IMG/VR virus record: IMGVR_UViG_3300020215_000063
Location: 1-48,338 of that record
Length of the DNA stretch: 48,338 nucleotides
Source: a virus
Direction: 5' to 3' (one strand)
Both the position numbers and the translations under genes were made by a program. How positions within the stretch are numbered: position 1 is the stretch's first letter; the number at the start of each line of letters is the position of its first letter. The notes under the pieces were generated by a model, which had not been told where the DNA came from, searched no databases, and saw nothing but the letters and a program-made list of their open reading frames with translations. Below, in pieces: positions 8,541 to 18,297 of this stretch.

Positions 8541-8695
8541 CAGGAGTGGGGGCACGAGAGCGGCAGCAGGGCGAGAGCGGCGGGGGGCGGCCCTTTCATC
8601 CCGTAGGACGGGGGCACGACAGCCGTTCTCATACCGTGCCCTGCCGCCGGGGAACCGAGTGTGTCACCGTGCCGGTGCAGAGAAAGGAGGATCAT
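8540..8695 (-). CDS. Short Pro/Ala-rich ORF coupled on both sides
   Basis: 51 residues (MILLSLHRHGDTLG..., ending ALALLPLSCPHS). No family. Evidence for translation is positional: its ATG overlaps the upstream stop (ATGA) and its TGA overlaps the next start (TGATG), exactly filling the gap between two virion genes. It may serve mainly to carry ribosomes through. Confidence 0.4.
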   Translation of the reverse strand: MILLSLHRHGDTLGSPAAGHGMRTAVVPPSYGMKGPPPAALALLPLSCPHS

Positions 8696-10410
8696 TGCTT
8701 GAGGAAGTCGAGGCCGATACCGACTCCGGCAGCGCCCAAACCTACCTTGGCGGTCGCGGAAGCGGCCCGACCCGTCGGCGAGCGAAGGAATTTGCTGGCC
8801 CCGGAGCGAAGCGTGTCTTCGCCCATCTGGGAGGAGAGGTTGTCGAGGAGGTCGTACATTTGGCTGATGCGCTTGATCTGGGGCTTGAACTTCCCCCTGG
8901 CGGCCTTGTCGATCATGTCGTTCGCCGTCTGGCGGACAGCGCGGATGGCCTCGGCTCGGGCGTTCCCCTTCTCGAATACGGCCTTCCCGTAGCGGTTCTC
9001 CACATAGTCATCGAAGTCGATCCGGCTCGACCAGTGGCCCGACGTCTTGCCCTGGTAGGTGCTGCTCTTGGCCTTCCAAATCTTCCCGATCTGCTGGACG
9101 ACCTTTTCCTCGCCAGGGAAGTCCTCGGCCACCTGGTTTAGTGCCTTATTGATTGCGGCATTCATCTCCTTATGCGACAGGGCGGCGTCGTTGGCCTCCA
9201 GTGCGGAGCGCAGCGCTTGGGACTCGTTCTTCTTCGCCCGCCAGACGGTGTCGGCATTGTCGATCACGTCCTTCTGTTTGCTCACGCCCAAGCTGCGGGC
9301 CGTCTCGATAAGCCCCTTGTCCGCCTCCTGCGGAGCGATCTTTCCCTTCTTGAAGAAGGTCGCCTTCTGGTCCTTCAGGAGACTCGGGTTGGTCTTACCG
9401 GCCTCGCGGATCGTCGTGTTCGTGACTTTGGGCTGGATCACGTTCCAGAGGTCGTCGTCGGTCTCTTGCACGATCTTGGAACCGATCTTCGGCGGGGTCT
9501 TCATGAACTCCTGCACGCCCTGGGCGGCGTTCTTGCCGAGGGATTTGGCACCTTTGGCGGCGACCGAGGCAACTTTCCCGGCCCCGATCACCTCAGAGGC
9601 GTCGAGGGCGGCCCCGGTGACGGCTTCGAGGGTCTTGAGCTGCTGCGGGGCACGTTTCTTCGCCTCGCCGTACAGCTCGCCCGCCTTCTGGACGGTCGCC
9701 TGGCCGAGCGGGGTCAAGTTCTCGGGGTCGAATGCGGCTCCGGCGGCGTCGGAAAGTCCCGTGGCGTCGGCCACGGTCTCCAGGGAGCCGGTGACGGGCG
9801 ACAACACACCCCGGACGGCGTTCGCGCCCATCTGGATGCCGGTGTCGACGAGACCCTGCTTCCCCGCTGCGAAGTCCTGGGCGGCCTCGCGGACCCCCAC
9901 GCCCGCGTTCTCGATCCCCTCCCCGATGTTCCCGACCAGTTGGCCGAAGAACCCGGGCTCCTCCGGCTGGCCCTCCTCCTCGTCCGTGAGCGGCTGGGCG
10001 ATGATCGACGGGTCCGGCTGGGTCGTGCCGTAGATGGCGTAATTCAGGAAGCGGTCGATGGCGTCCGGGTGGTTGCGGTACTTCTGCTTTGTCGCGTTGT
10101 ACATGCCGACGAACTCCGGGTCTTTGGCCCCGACCTTCGACGCGATGAAGTCGGCGATGAGGGTGGGGCTGATCCCCTGGCGGCGCTGCTCCTCCAGGAA
10201 CGCGGGCGTCTGGTAGATGTTCTGCTTGCCGTTCCCGGCCCGCTCCGGCTGTGGGTAGTCGGAGGCGGCGGCTTTCGGGATCAGTGCGGGCTTCGGCGCG
10301 GGTGCCGGTGCGGCGTACTGCTCGAAGCCTTGCGGGTTCGCCTGGGCGGGGCTTCCCGTGGTCGGGAGGCTGCCCAAGAACTGCTGCTGGGTTTGAGGTC
10401 CGTAGGTCAT
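8692..10410 (-). CDS. Large virion or ejection protein, unknown function
   Basis: 572 residues. Pro/Gln/Ala-rich N terminus (YGPQTQQQFLGSLPTTGSPA), a central Ala/Gly/Val-rich helical region, and a Lys/Glu-rich helical C-terminal half. The composition and place directly after the 896-residue protein suggest an internal or ejected virion protein, as in other short-tailed phages, where two or three large Ala/Gln-rich proteins are injected with the DNA. No catalytic motif seen. Overlaps the upstream gene by 4 bp. Confidence 0.6.
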   Translation of the reverse strand: MTYGPQTQQQFLGSLPTTGSPAQANPQGFEQYAAPAPAPKPALIPKAAASDYPQPERAGNGKQNIYQTPAFLEEQRRQGISPTLIADFIASKVGAKDPEFVGMYNATKQKYRNHPDAIDRFLNYAIYGTTQPDPSIIAQPLTDEEEGQPEEPGFFGQLVGNIGEGIENAGVGVREAAQDFAAGKQGLVDTGIQMGANAVRGVLSPVTGSLETVADATGLSDAAGAAFDPENLTPLGQATVQKAGELYGEAKKRAPQQLKTLEAVTGAALDASEVIGAGKVASVAAKGAKSLGKNAAQGVQEFMKTPPKIGSKIVQETDDDLWNVIQPKVTNTTIREAGKTNPSLLKDQKATFFKKGKIAPQEADKGLIETARSLGVSKQKDVIDNADTVWRAKKNESQALRSALEANDAALSHKEMNAAINKALNQVAEDFPGEEKVVQQIGKIWKAKSSTYQGKTSGHWSSRIDFDDYVENRYGKAVFEKGNARAEAIRAVRQTANDMIDKAARGKFKPQIKRISQMYDLLDNLSSQMGEDTLRSGASKFLRSPTGRAASATAKVGLGAAGVGIGLDFLKQ

Positions 10411-13097
10411 GAGCGGTGGGAATGGGAGGCGATGTGCTTCAGTGTCCGAGGGTTAAAGGGCTTGCCGTCCTTCGTCACCCGGTAGTGGACGTGAGAGCCG
10501 TCCCCGCCGGGTCCGGCGATCACGGTCCCCGAGTTGCCGATCTTCCCGAGGCTGACGCCCGGCTGCACCTTCGCCCCCTGCTGGACTTGCGCCTCGCCCA
10601 GGTGCCCGAACAGGTGCTCGTAGCCCTGGTCGTCGGTGACCACCACGTAGTTGCCGTAGCCGGAATTGCTCTTCACGACCTGGGTCACGGTGCCGGAAAC
10701 CGGCGAGGGGAGCGCGTCCCCCTTTTTGCCATCGATGTCGATGGCGTACTGGTCGAGGCCCTGGTTGTGGTACGGGCTCCCCTTCATCTCCTGGCCCGTG
10801 CCGACCGACTTCTGCCAGTCCTGGAACGACACGGGGCCGGAGGACTGGCCGTAGTTCTGCATGCTGCCGAAGTCGTCGTCCGTGGGCATCTCGCCCTGGT
10901 AGGGAGCGCCGTAGTCCGTCACCCCGCCGGTGTAGCTAGAGAGGAGGTTTTCGTTCTCGGCGGCGTAGGTCTTGTTCATCTCGTCGAGCTTGATGATCAT
11001 GTCCCCGAGCGTGTTGCCGGACATGGCGATGTATTGGCGGGCGCGGTCCAACTCCCCGTCCGTGACGGCGGCACCGTACCGCTCGTTGATGATCACACCG
11101 GCGATGTTCTCGACGCGGGCGAAGATCCGGGCGAGTTCGGGGTCCTTGTCGACACCGAACTTGTTGCGGAGGTTCTGGAGGCCTTTGGCATAAATGTTGA
11201 AGTCGGAGGCGTCGAGCTTCTGAATCCCCTTGTAGATCTGTTCGGCCTTTTTGGGATTCTCCTTCTGGATCGCTTTCAGGTCCTTGAGCAGTTCGGTGGT
11301 CGAGTTCATGATCGTCTTCTGCGTGTTGTAGGTCGTCCGCACGCCGTCGTTCATCTGCTTCTCGGCGAGCTGCACGATGTAGGCGTTGGCCCCGTCCACG
11401 TCTCCGGAGTCGAGGAGCCGCTTCACGTAGTCCTTGTGGACCGCCTTGTCCGCCTCGGTGAACCCGGCCTTGCTGGTGACGACGTTCGCGGAGGTCATCG
11501 CGGACCGCTTCTCGGGCTCCGTGTACTGGAACGGGTCGTACATCGTGGCCGCCTGCTGCTTCTGGAGGAGGTCCATCTGTTTGAGCTGCACGTCGTAGCC
11601 GAAGTTGATCCCGGCCATCCTCTCCTGCTGGGCGAACCCGGCTTGCTGGGCCTGGATGTCCACCGGGAGGGCGTTGAGGTCGATCCCGGACACGTCGTAC
11701 CCAGCCTCCTGCATGGCGGACTGGGCTTTCTGCCGCAGCGCGGGGTCGGTGGACTGGTCGAAGGAGAACTTGAAGAAGTTCCATGCATCGTCGCGCTTCT
11801 GCCTTTTCTCGTCGGCCAGCCGCTTCTTCTCCTCGGCGATCAGGTCGGAGATTTTCGACGCCACGGAGAGGTTCTTGTCGGCCAGCTCCTTCCGGAGGGC
11901 GACTTGCGTATCCCAGCCCTTCGTGATGATGCTCTGCTCGGCCTTCCCGCGTGCCTCCATGCTGGAAATCGACTGCATCCCGATGCGTTCGAGCCCCGCC
12001 CGGAGGTCCTTGACGTTCTGCTCGGTCTTGTTGAGGTAGTTGTTCTGGTTTTCGTTGTAGAGAGCACTGAACTTCGCACTCAGTTCCGTCCTCTGCACCC
12101 CGAATTCGATCTGCAAGTCCCCCATCTTCTGGTCGTACACCGCGTCCGACTCCATCACGGCCCGGATTCCGGCGTCCTGGCCGAACCCGCCCATCAGCGC
12201 GATCTGGGCGACCATTGAATCGCGGTCGCGGCGCTTCTGCTTGGTGATCTCGCGCTCCATCTTCTGCTGGTCCCACGCCAGCCGGTCCTCGGCGGCCTTC
12301 TTCTGGACGTCCAGGTTGGTGCTGTTCTGGTCACGCACCTCCTCGATCAGGCCTTGCATCGCCTCCGACGTGTTGACATACCCCGCCTTCATTTCGGCGA
12401 TCTCTTTAAACACCTGGTCGTAGGTCTGCTTGTTCTGCTGGAGGAGTCCCTGGGTCATCGCCTGGTTCCCCTGCATGCTCCCTTCCATCGTCTGCTGGAA
12501 CTGCTGGAGGAAGGGCGCAAGAAACTGGGCCTCCTCGGGGAGTTGGGCGAACGCGGCGTTCACCCCGGGATCACCCTGGGGCACCGCACCCGCAGCGTTC
12601 GCGGCGGCGTTTTCCTCCTCCCCGCCCTGCTCCTGCTGCTGCTGTTTCCCTTGCACGTCCAGGCGGGCGGCCTCGGTCTCCAGGAAGTTCTTCTCCGCCT
12701 CCTGACGGGCCTTGTTCTCCCCGAGCACGTCGCCGGGGTTGTTGCGGATGTAGAAGCCCGCCGCGTCGTCCCCGGCCTTCTTGGCGGCCTGGTTGGGGTC
12801 GTAGACGCCGTTCGAGAATCCGGGGTTTCCCGTGGCTCCGGGCTTGCCCATCGCGCCCGCCTGGGCACCGCTGATTTGTCCCGTCTGCGTGTTGAGGCTG
12901 TAGGTGCCTTGCGTGTTGGCCTGGGCCTGCTGGAGCACGGGGCTGGGCGTCTGGACGGCCTGGCGCTCGACCACCTGGCCCGCCGCCTGGTTCTCCGCGA
13001 CGGCCTGCTGGTGCTGCACCTGCTGGCTCTGGGCGTTCGCCTGGGCCGTGCGGGGGTTGTAGCGCGTCTGGTCGTTGAAGTCGGCGAGATTGGGCAT
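10407..13097 (-). CDS. Giant Gln-rich virion protein with C-terminal M23 peptidase
   Basis: 896 residues. Residues ~1-200 are Gln/Ala-rich and low complexity. A long helical, coiled-coil-like middle follows (~200-740). The last ~125 residues form an M23/LytM domain with LDQYAIDIDG, HLFGHL and the HxH motif GSHVHYRV. Such proteins in tailed phages open the wall during DNA entry. The first zinc His is not in the textbook HxxxD spacing (YHNQGLDQYAID), so activity needs testing. Start directly follows the upstream TAA. Confidence 0.75.
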   Translation of the reverse strand: MPNLADFNDQTRYNPRTAQANAQSQQVQHQQAVAENQAAGQVVERQAVQTPSPVLQQAQANTQGTYSLNTQTGQISGAQAGAMGKPGATGNPGFSNGVYDPNQAAKKAGDDAAGFYIRNNPGDVLGENKARQEAEKNFLETEAARLDVQGKQQQQEQGGEEENAAANAAGAVPQGDPGVNAAFAQLPEEAQFLAPFLQQFQQTMEGSMQGNQAMTQGLLQQNKQTYDQVFKEIAEMKAGYVNTSEAMQGLIEEVRDQNSTNLDVQKKAAEDRLAWDQQKMEREITKQKRRDRDSMVAQIALMGGFGQDAGIRAVMESDAVYDQKMGDLQIEFGVQRTELSAKFSALYNENQNNYLNKTEQNVKDLRAGLERIGMQSISSMEARGKAEQSIITKGWDTQVALRKELADKNLSVASKISDLIAEEKKRLADEKRQKRDDAWNFFKFSFDQSTDPALRQKAQSAMQEAGYDVSGIDLNALPVDIQAQQAGFAQQERMAGINFGYDVQLKQMDLLQKQQAATMYDPFQYTEPEKRSAMTSANVVTSKAGFTEADKAVHKDYVKRLLDSGDVDGANAYIVQLAEKQMNDGVRTTYNTQKTIMNSTTELLKDLKAIQKENPKKAEQIYKGIQKLDASDFNIYAKGLQNLRNKFGVDKDPELARIFARVENIAGVIINERYGAAVTDGELDRARQYIAMSGNTLGDMIIKLDEMNKTYAAENENLLSSYTGGVTDYGAPYQGEMPTDDDFGSMQNYGQSSGPVSFQDWQKSVGTGQEMKGSPYHNQGLDQYAIDIDGKKGDALPSPVSGTVTQVVKSNSGYGNYVVVTDDQGYEHLFGHLGEAQVQQGAKVQPGVSLGKIGNSGTVIAGPGGDGSHVHYRVTKDGKPFNPRTLKHIASHSHRS

Positions 13098-14582
13098 TTA
13101 GAAGGCGGAAGAGGAGCACTTCTCCAGGGTCAGGAAGTTGAGCTGGTGGGAGTGTCCGGCGTTGCTGGCGTCGTACTTGCCGACGACGGTGAACGGCAGG
13201 ACGTCGTTCGTGGCGACCGAGACGGCGTTGTAGTCCACGAGCACCTTCGAGTCGGCGTTGTTGTCCCCGATCACGGCCTGCATCGCCCCCCGCACGCGGG
13301 CGGAGGCGGAGGCGGCCTGCGTGCCGCTGAACTCGCCCCGGAGAACCCATTCGTGGGCACCTGCGGGGGTGATTTGCGATAGCAGGAGGTCGGTCGTCCC
13401 GAGGCGGGCGCGGTAGTTGATGCCTCCGGAGACCCACGTCCCGCTTCCGGCGGCCGTGAAGCGGTACATCACCCCGTTGATCAGATCGTTGGCGGGGATG
13501 TCGTATCGGTTCGTGTCGAACATGTGGGCCGTCGTCGAGCTGGCACCCGTGGCCGTGGAACTCGTCACCGACAGGAAGACGGGCTTGCAGAAGACCGGAG
13601 CGGAGCCGGACGTCCACGAGCTGCCGTTGCTGATCAGCACGTTGTTTGCCGATCCGGGAGCAACCGACTTCACGGTGGCGGCCCCCTGGCCGATGATGAC
13701 CGATCCGGACGAGACGGCGTTCGTGCCGAGGCCTCCGAGCGAGGCGGCGAGCGCACCCGAGCTGTTCAGGATCGGGATGCGTCCGGCCTGGTACGTGTTG
13801 TTGATCGCACCCGACTGGGTCAGGTGCCTGGCCTGAACGACAGCGGCGGCCCCCGACTCGCCGTTCGCGGTGCGGGCGATCTGGTCGGCGACGGTGGCGA
13901 GTTCGACCTTTCCGGCCGTGGTCGTGTCGGCGTTGCCCACGCCCGTGTTGCCGTAGGCGGTCCAGGTGCCCCCGATGTAGGCGTAGCAAAGGCCCGTGGC
14001 GGTCACGCAGGCCTGCTCGAAGGGCTGGGGAGAGGGGCGCTGGCGGTCGCGCTCGGCGGTCGAAGGGAAGTAGGGCATCTGGTAGCTGCCCGAACCCGAG
14101 AAGCGGACGGCACCCGACGCGGTGAACGTGTTCGCTCCCGCGAGGTCGGACTTGCCGTTCAGCAGGCGGGCGTCGACGTTCCGCTCCACGATGGCACCCT
14201 TGCCCCACGCCCGGCCGGTGCCGCAGGAGGTGTAGCGGTCGGTGACGTGCGGGCAGAGGTCGCGGGTTAGTCCGGTGATCGACACCGTATTGTCCGCGTT
14301 GTAGGAAGCTCCCGTGAACGCCACGTCCTCGGTGAACGCGCCCCAGCGGATGCGGAGCACGCCGCCCGTGAGGGTGCGGAAGACGTAGTTGTCCCCGTTC
14401 CGCTGACGGGACGCGATTTTCAGGGTCGTGGCGGACGGCAGGAGGTTGTCGGCCAGGTTCATCTGCGGCTCGTTCGTGACGTCGTAGGTGACGGCGGCGA
14501 AGGCCGACCCCCCGGCCAGGAGGACGAGAAGGGTCAGGCAGGTGCCGACGAAGTGGTCTGCGAACCAGCGGAGGAGCTTCAT
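13098..14582 (-). CDS. Fibre/appendage protein with apparent signal peptide
   Basis: 494 residues. Starts MKLLRWFADHFVGTCLTLLVLLAGGSAFAAV, a textbook-looking secretion signal with an AFA-type cleavage site and very unusual for a virion protein. The rest is Ser/Thr/Gly-rich beta sequence with fibre-like motifs (ANTFTASGAVRFSGSG, YIGGTWTAYG, NSSGALAASLGG). The ATG overlaps the nozzle stop (ATGA), which fixes this start; a longer open frame upstream is only overlap with the nozzle gene. Probable role: tail fibre or receptor binding; export is an open question. Confidence 0.7.
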   Translation of the reverse strand: MKLLRWFADHFVGTCLTLLVLLAGGSAFAAVTYDVTNEPQMNLADNLLPSATTLKIASRQRNGDNYVFRTLTGGVLRIRWGAFTEDVAFTGASYNADNTVSITGLTRDLCPHVTDRYTSCGTGRAWGKGAIVERNVDARLLNGKSDLAGANTFTASGAVRFSGSGSYQMPYFPSTAERDRQRPSPQPFEQACVTATGLCYAYIGGTWTAYGNTGVGNADTTTAGKVELATVADQIARTANGESGAAAVVQARHLTQSGAINNTYQAGRIPILNSSGALAASLGGLGTNAVSSGSVIIGQGAATVKSVAPGSANNVLISNGSSWTSGSAPVFCKPVFLSVTSSTATGASSTTAHMFDTNRYDIPANDLINGVMYRFTAAGSGTWVSGGINYRARLGTTDLLLSQITPAGAHEWVLRGEFSGTQAASASARVRGAMQAVIGDNNADSKVLVDYNAVSVATNDVLPFTVVGKYDASNAGHSHQLNFLTLEKCSSSAF

Positions 14583-16621
14583 AACGATTTCGAGAAGGAA
14601 TTGGGGTACTGCTTGCCGGACAGGGAGTAGGCGGTCAGGGAGCAATAGCCGCCGTCCTGGAAGTTTTCGAGGACGAGCTGGGCGCGGATGGCCTGGGACG
14701 GGAAGATCCCGAACTGCTTCTTCCACTTGGCTACCTGCGTGCTGGCCCCGGTCATCGCCCCGCCCACGGGCACCGCGCCGACGGTCTGATCGTCGGAGTA
14801 GGAGTACACGTTCCCGTTGATGACCTTGGGGGAGCCGGAGCGCTTCCCGGCCGAGTTGTTCCAGACGTAGCAGCAGATGTTGATCTGGGAGGGCTGGTTT
14901 ACTTCCCCCTCCAGGTGGGCCTTGCCCATCATCGCGTCCCCGACGTTGAACTCCCCCGTGGCGATGGTGACCTGGATCGGGGAGAGGTTGTCCGTGAAGG
15001 TCGTGAAGTAGCTGTACACCTTGTCCGTCGAGGCGTCGGTGCCGTAGAGGACGCCGTTGCGCTCGAAGAACCCCCGGACGGGGGCGATCTGCTGCGGCGG
15101 CTGCCAGGCCCCGTTGATGACGGTCGATCCGACCGTGCGGGTGATGTTGTGGTCCCAGATGAACCAGTACCACTGGCCCCCGCACTTGATCTGAAAGATG
15201 GACTTCCGCTGCCCCTTGTAGTGCCACGCGAGAGCGCCGGTCTGGTCCCTGTCCATGTTCTTCAGATGGTCGCGGATGTCCACGTCGAACGACTCGTCCG
15301 AGAAGGTGACGGCCGCGCCCGTGTCCGTGGCGATCCGCTGCCGCATGATGCGGCGGTCGTTGGTGGGGTAGGCGACTTCCCCGTTGCCCATCGAGATGGC
15401 GCAGTCCTCGTTGAGACAGCCGTGGTTCTTGTCCTGCTCGTCGGGGACGGTCAGGCCGATGGAGTCTCCCGAGGTCGGGATGCTCGACGAGGCCACGTCA
15501 TGCACCTTGTCCTCCGTGAAGAAGTAGAAGGTGTCGTCCACGCCGAGGATGTTGGTCAGCTTGCCTCCCCCGCCGATGACGATCTTCGTGGAGCCGCCCG
15601 CGTTGAGCGGCATGCTTACGATGTCCTCGATGCCGGACGCCCCGGTCTGCCCGATGACGAACTTCCCCGTCAGGACGGTGTTGTTGGGCTGGTCTGCGTT
15701 GGTCGCGTTCGGGAAACCCATGCCGTGCAGCCTGGACTTCCAGAACTCGATCTTGGAGAACTTTTCGAGGCTCGAATAGCTGTTGTCGACGAACAGAACG
15801 AGCGTGTTGTCGGTGTAGGCCTGGCTCGCGGCCCCGGACAGCCGCACGACGCCCGAGATGGAGTGCGCGAAGGTCCCGCCGGAGACGTAGGCGTTCGTGA
15901 AGGTGGAGCCCTGGAGGTCGAAGGTGGTGGCGGAGACGCGCGTGACGGTCCAGGTGCCGTTGGCCTCCGTGGTCCCCGTGACGCCGGAGATCGTCACCTG
16001 CTCGCCGGTCGTCAGGTTGTGGTTCGCGGCGGAGGTGATGCGGATCAGTCCGGACCCGTTGTTCGCGGCGGTCGAGACGCTGCCGAACGGGACGACGGGG
16101 TTGGCGAACCCCTCGTTCGTGCCCCGGATGCGGAGGTTTCCGGTGTAGTCCCCGAAGACGGCCAGGCGGGCGGCCCCGTCCTGGTCGAGCGTCACCGTCT
16201 GCGCACCGGCGGCGACCGCCCCGTTGAGGCGCGTCACAACGACTCGAACGACACCATCGGTCGTATTTGTGAGATATAGATCCCCGAAGAATTCTGCGAA
16301 TCGAGTAGTCGTTCCAGCCGTGAGCGATAGACCCGTGTCGAAGGTCTGTCCGGCGGCAAAATCGCGATAGAACAGCTGAGTACCCAGAGCGAAGAAGGCG
16401 ACGTCATAGGTCTTCATGTAGTAGCAGGTGGCAGCGTTGCCGCTGGAGCCGATGGCGAACTCTTCTTGGTAGCCCATCCTGCTTTCCGCCTTCCCGTCGT
16501 CCGTGATCAGGCAGTTGACCGACGGGGGGGCCAGGTAGCTCGGGTCCGCGTTGTTCGGGTCCGAGGTGTACCCCTGGAACCGCGACGCGCCGATGGGGAG
16601 TTCGCGGAAGGCGTCACTCAT
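14579..16621 (-). CDS. Probable tail nozzle protein
   Basis: 680 residues, beta-rich with many aromatic and Gly-Asp turns (FFALGTQLFYRDF, FGDYTGNLRIRG, VFGVQEP-style absent). It follows the adaptor gene with an 8-bp overlap, the position of tail tube/nozzle proteins in short-tailed phages (T7 gp12, P22 gp10). The N-terminal LPIGASRFQGYTSDPNN resembles phage tail stabilisation proteins. Assignment rests on order, length and fold style. Confidence 0.6.
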   Translation of the reverse strand: MSDAFRELPIGASRFQGYTSDPNNADPSYLAPPSVNCLITDDGKAESRMGYQEEFAIGSSGNAATCYYMKTYDVAFFALGTQLFYRDFAAGQTFDTGLSLTAGTTTRFAEFFGDLYLTNTTDGVVRVVVTRLNGAVAAGAQTVTLDQDGAARLAVFGDYTGNLRIRGTNEGFANPVVPFGSVSTAANNGSGLIRITSAANHNLTTGEQVTISGVTGTTEANGTWTVTRVSATTFDLQGSTFTNAYVSGGTFAHSISGVVRLSGAASQAYTDNTLVLFVDNSYSSLEKFSKIEFWKSRLHGMGFPNATNADQPNNTVLTGKFVIGQTGASGIEDIVSMPLNAGGSTKIVIGGGGKLTNILGVDDTFYFFTEDKVHDVASSSIPTSGDSIGLTVPDEQDKNHGCLNEDCAISMGNGEVAYPTNDRRIMRQRIATDTGAAVTFSDESFDVDIRDHLKNMDRDQTGALAWHYKGQRKSIFQIKCGGQWYWFIWDHNITRTVGSTVINGAWQPPQQIAPVRGFFERNGVLYGTDASTDKVYSYFTTFTDNLSPIQVTIATGEFNVGDAMMGKAHLEGEVNQPSQINICCYVWNNSAGKRSGSPKVINGNVYSYSDDQTVGAVPVGGAMTGASTQVAKWKKQFGIFPSQAIRAQLVLENFQDGGYCSLTAYSLSGKQYPNSFSKSL

Positions 16622-17492
16622 CGTCGTCGAGGTTAGAAGCCGTCGGGTCGTAGTCGGCGTTCATCATCAGGGGGCGGATGCGGAGCCTGCGGCCCACGTT
16701 TCTGTCTTTCAGGATGTCCAATTGCTCCTCGTCGGCCCGCTGCTTGGCGAGGGCGATCAGCTCGTAATCCCCACGCCCGAACAGTCCCATTTCGATGCAC
16801 CGCCAGGCGTACACGAACTGCCAGTCGTCGGGGACCGAGATCAGGTCATCGGTGGAGTCGATGGTGTTGGAGTCCCGGTCGAAGAGGTACGCGAACGTGC
16901 CGCCGGAGCCCTTGGGGAGCCAGAGGTACTTCGTGGTACCGTCGCTGCGCGTGGAGAAGTGCCCCTCGGTCGGAGCGCCTTCCATGTAGAACAGGGGCTC
17001 GCCGTTGAGTTGGACCCCGTCCCCGTACTCTTCCGAGCGGCGGAACTGGCCGAAGTTGCTGGGCAACTCGTAGAGGGCCTGCACTGCGTCGTTGTCGAGC
17101 TTCGCGAAGCCTAGCCCCGAGAGGCCGGTGAAGGTCGTCGCGGTGGTGCCGGTGTAAAAGGCCACGTCCGGCGATCCTTTCGTCCAGAACGCGACCGCGC
17201 CGGTGGACTCGAAGTCGCTGGCGTCGTCGACGGTGGCGCTCGTGGCGGCTGCGGTGACTCCCGCTGCGTCGTTGACCTGGGTGTCCGCGATGCACTCCCC
17301 GCCGCCCTCCAGTGCCCGCTCGACGGGCGTGTTCCCGCCTCCCCTGCGGTACGCGCGGAGCACCTTCTTATCGGTGTTCGCGATCACCTTGAGCATGAAG
17401 CTGTTGCTCATGGCCGGTACGTCGCTCCCCGTCTCCTCGCGGATGAGGTCCCTGGCGATGCCGATGATGGTTTCGCCGGAGGGGTTGGGCAT
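16614..17492 (-). CDS. Probable head-tail adaptor protein
   Basis: 292 residues. N-terminal helices (ETIIGIARDLIREETG), a beta-rich middle with ASDFESTGAVAFW and VAFYTGTTATTFTGL, and a C-terminal helical part (YELIALAKQRADEEQLDILKDRN). This helix/beta/helix layout and place before the nozzle gene match adaptor proteins (T7 gp11-like) that link the portal ring to the tail. Acidic C terminus ending LDDDE. Confidence 0.65.
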   Translation of the reverse strand: MPNPSGETIIGIARDLIREETGSDVPAMSNSFMLKVIANTDKKVLRAYRRGGGNTPVERALEGGGECIADTQVNDAAGVTAAATSATVDDASDFESTGAVAFWTKGSPDVAFYTGTTATTFTGLSGLGFAKLDNDAVQALYELPSNFGQFRRSEEYGDGVQLNGEPLFYMEGAPTEGHFSTRSDGTTKYLWLPKGSGGTFAYLFDRDSNTIDSTDDLISVPDDWQFVYAWRCIEMGLFGRGDYELIALAKQRADEEQLDILKDRNVGRRLRIRPLMMNADYDPTASNLDDDE

Positions 17493-17493
17493 G

Positions 17494-17823
17494 TCAGGCG
17501 AGGTCGATGTTCAGCGTGCAAGCGGCACCAAGGGCGGTGCTGCCGGTCGGAGTCGTGGTGATCGCGTAGCACAGACCGCTGGCGAACAGCGGCGGGTGCG
17601 GAAAGTCGATGGCCTTCTCAACGCTCGCCTCGCACTTGATGACCTTCGTGGGGGCGGTGGTGCCGATGGTCACGTCCGCCGTGGCGGCGGCGTTGAAGAG
17701 CTGCAAATAGGCGACGGCGGCGTTGGCGTTCTGAAGCTGGATGCCGCAGAGCGACGTTGCACCGGCCTGGGCGCGTTCGACGGTGGCGACGACGGAGGAA
17801 TCGAAGATGGGGCGGGACTGCAT
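17494..17823 (-). CDS. Small virion-associated hypothetical protein
   Basis: 109 residues, beta-rich (AAVAYLQLFNAAATADVTIGTT), with repeated Thr/Ala/Val strands and several Cys. The style resembles head-decoration or tail-completion proteins. C/T-rich leader AATTCCCCCTCCTCCC directly before ATG. Lies between head genes and the adaptor. Confidence 0.65.
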   Translation of the reverse strand: MQSRPIFDSSVVATVERAQAGATSLCGIQLQNANAAVAYLQLFNAAATADVTIGTTAPTKVIKCEASVEKAIDFPHPPLFASGLCYAITTTPTGSTALGAACTLNIDLA

Positions 17824-17837
17824 GGGAGGAGGGGGAA

Positions 17838-18215
17838 TTACTTCTTGTTCGACTGTTCGGCCTTCTTCGCGGCCTCTTCTTTGGCCTTGTCTTCAGCCTC
17901 TTTCTTAGCCTTGGCGTCGGCTTCCTCCTTCTCCTTCTTCTCGGCGTCCAGCTCGGCCTTCGTGGGCTTCTTGAGTGCCTTCAGGGCGTCCTTCAGCTCG
18001 GCGGCCTTCTCCTTGTTTTTGTAGTCCTTCACGAACTCGGCGAACTCCTCCTCGTACTCGGGCTTGGCGAGCTGCGGGAGGTAGACACGGAGGTATTCCT
18101 GGTATGAGTCCGTACCCTTGAAGAACCGCAGGTAGCGGGTGATTTCGACGAGGTTCGAGGGCGTGGTCAGGATGCCGTTCTGGAAGTTCAGTTCGTGGTT
18201 AGGGCCGTCGGCCAT
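17838..18215 (-). CDS. Charged helical protein in the head cluster
   Basis: 125 residues. Residues 1-70 form a folded domain (LVEITRYLRFFKGTDSYQEYL); residues 75-125 are an Ala/Lys/Glu single helix or coiled coil (KKEAEDKAKEEAAKKAEQS). Possibly a head assembly or internal protein. Leader is C/T-rich (CATTCCCCCCTTTCCC). Confidence 0.6.
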   Translation of the reverse strand: MADGPNHELNFQNGILTTPSNLVEITRYLRFFKGTDSYQEYLRVYLPQLAKPEYEEEFAEFVKDYKNKEKAAELKDALKALKKPTKAELDAEKKEKEEADAKAKKEAEDKAKEEAAKKAEQSNKK

Positions 18216-18254
18216 GGGAAAGGGGGGAATGAATGGAGGGGAACCCTCTCGATC

Positions 18255-18284
18255 CTCCCCCCAACGCCGTGCGGCGTGGGGGAG
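18255..18284. terminator. Strong intercistronic hairpin
   Basis: Nested arms ACGCC/GGCGT (loop GTGC) and CTCCCCC/GGGGGAG with a 2-base bulge. It lies between two minus-strand head genes and has no T tract in that direction. It could be an RNA-processing or stability element that keeps capsid mRNA abundant. Confidence 0.5.
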
Positions 18285-18297
18285 AGTGTCGAAGGGG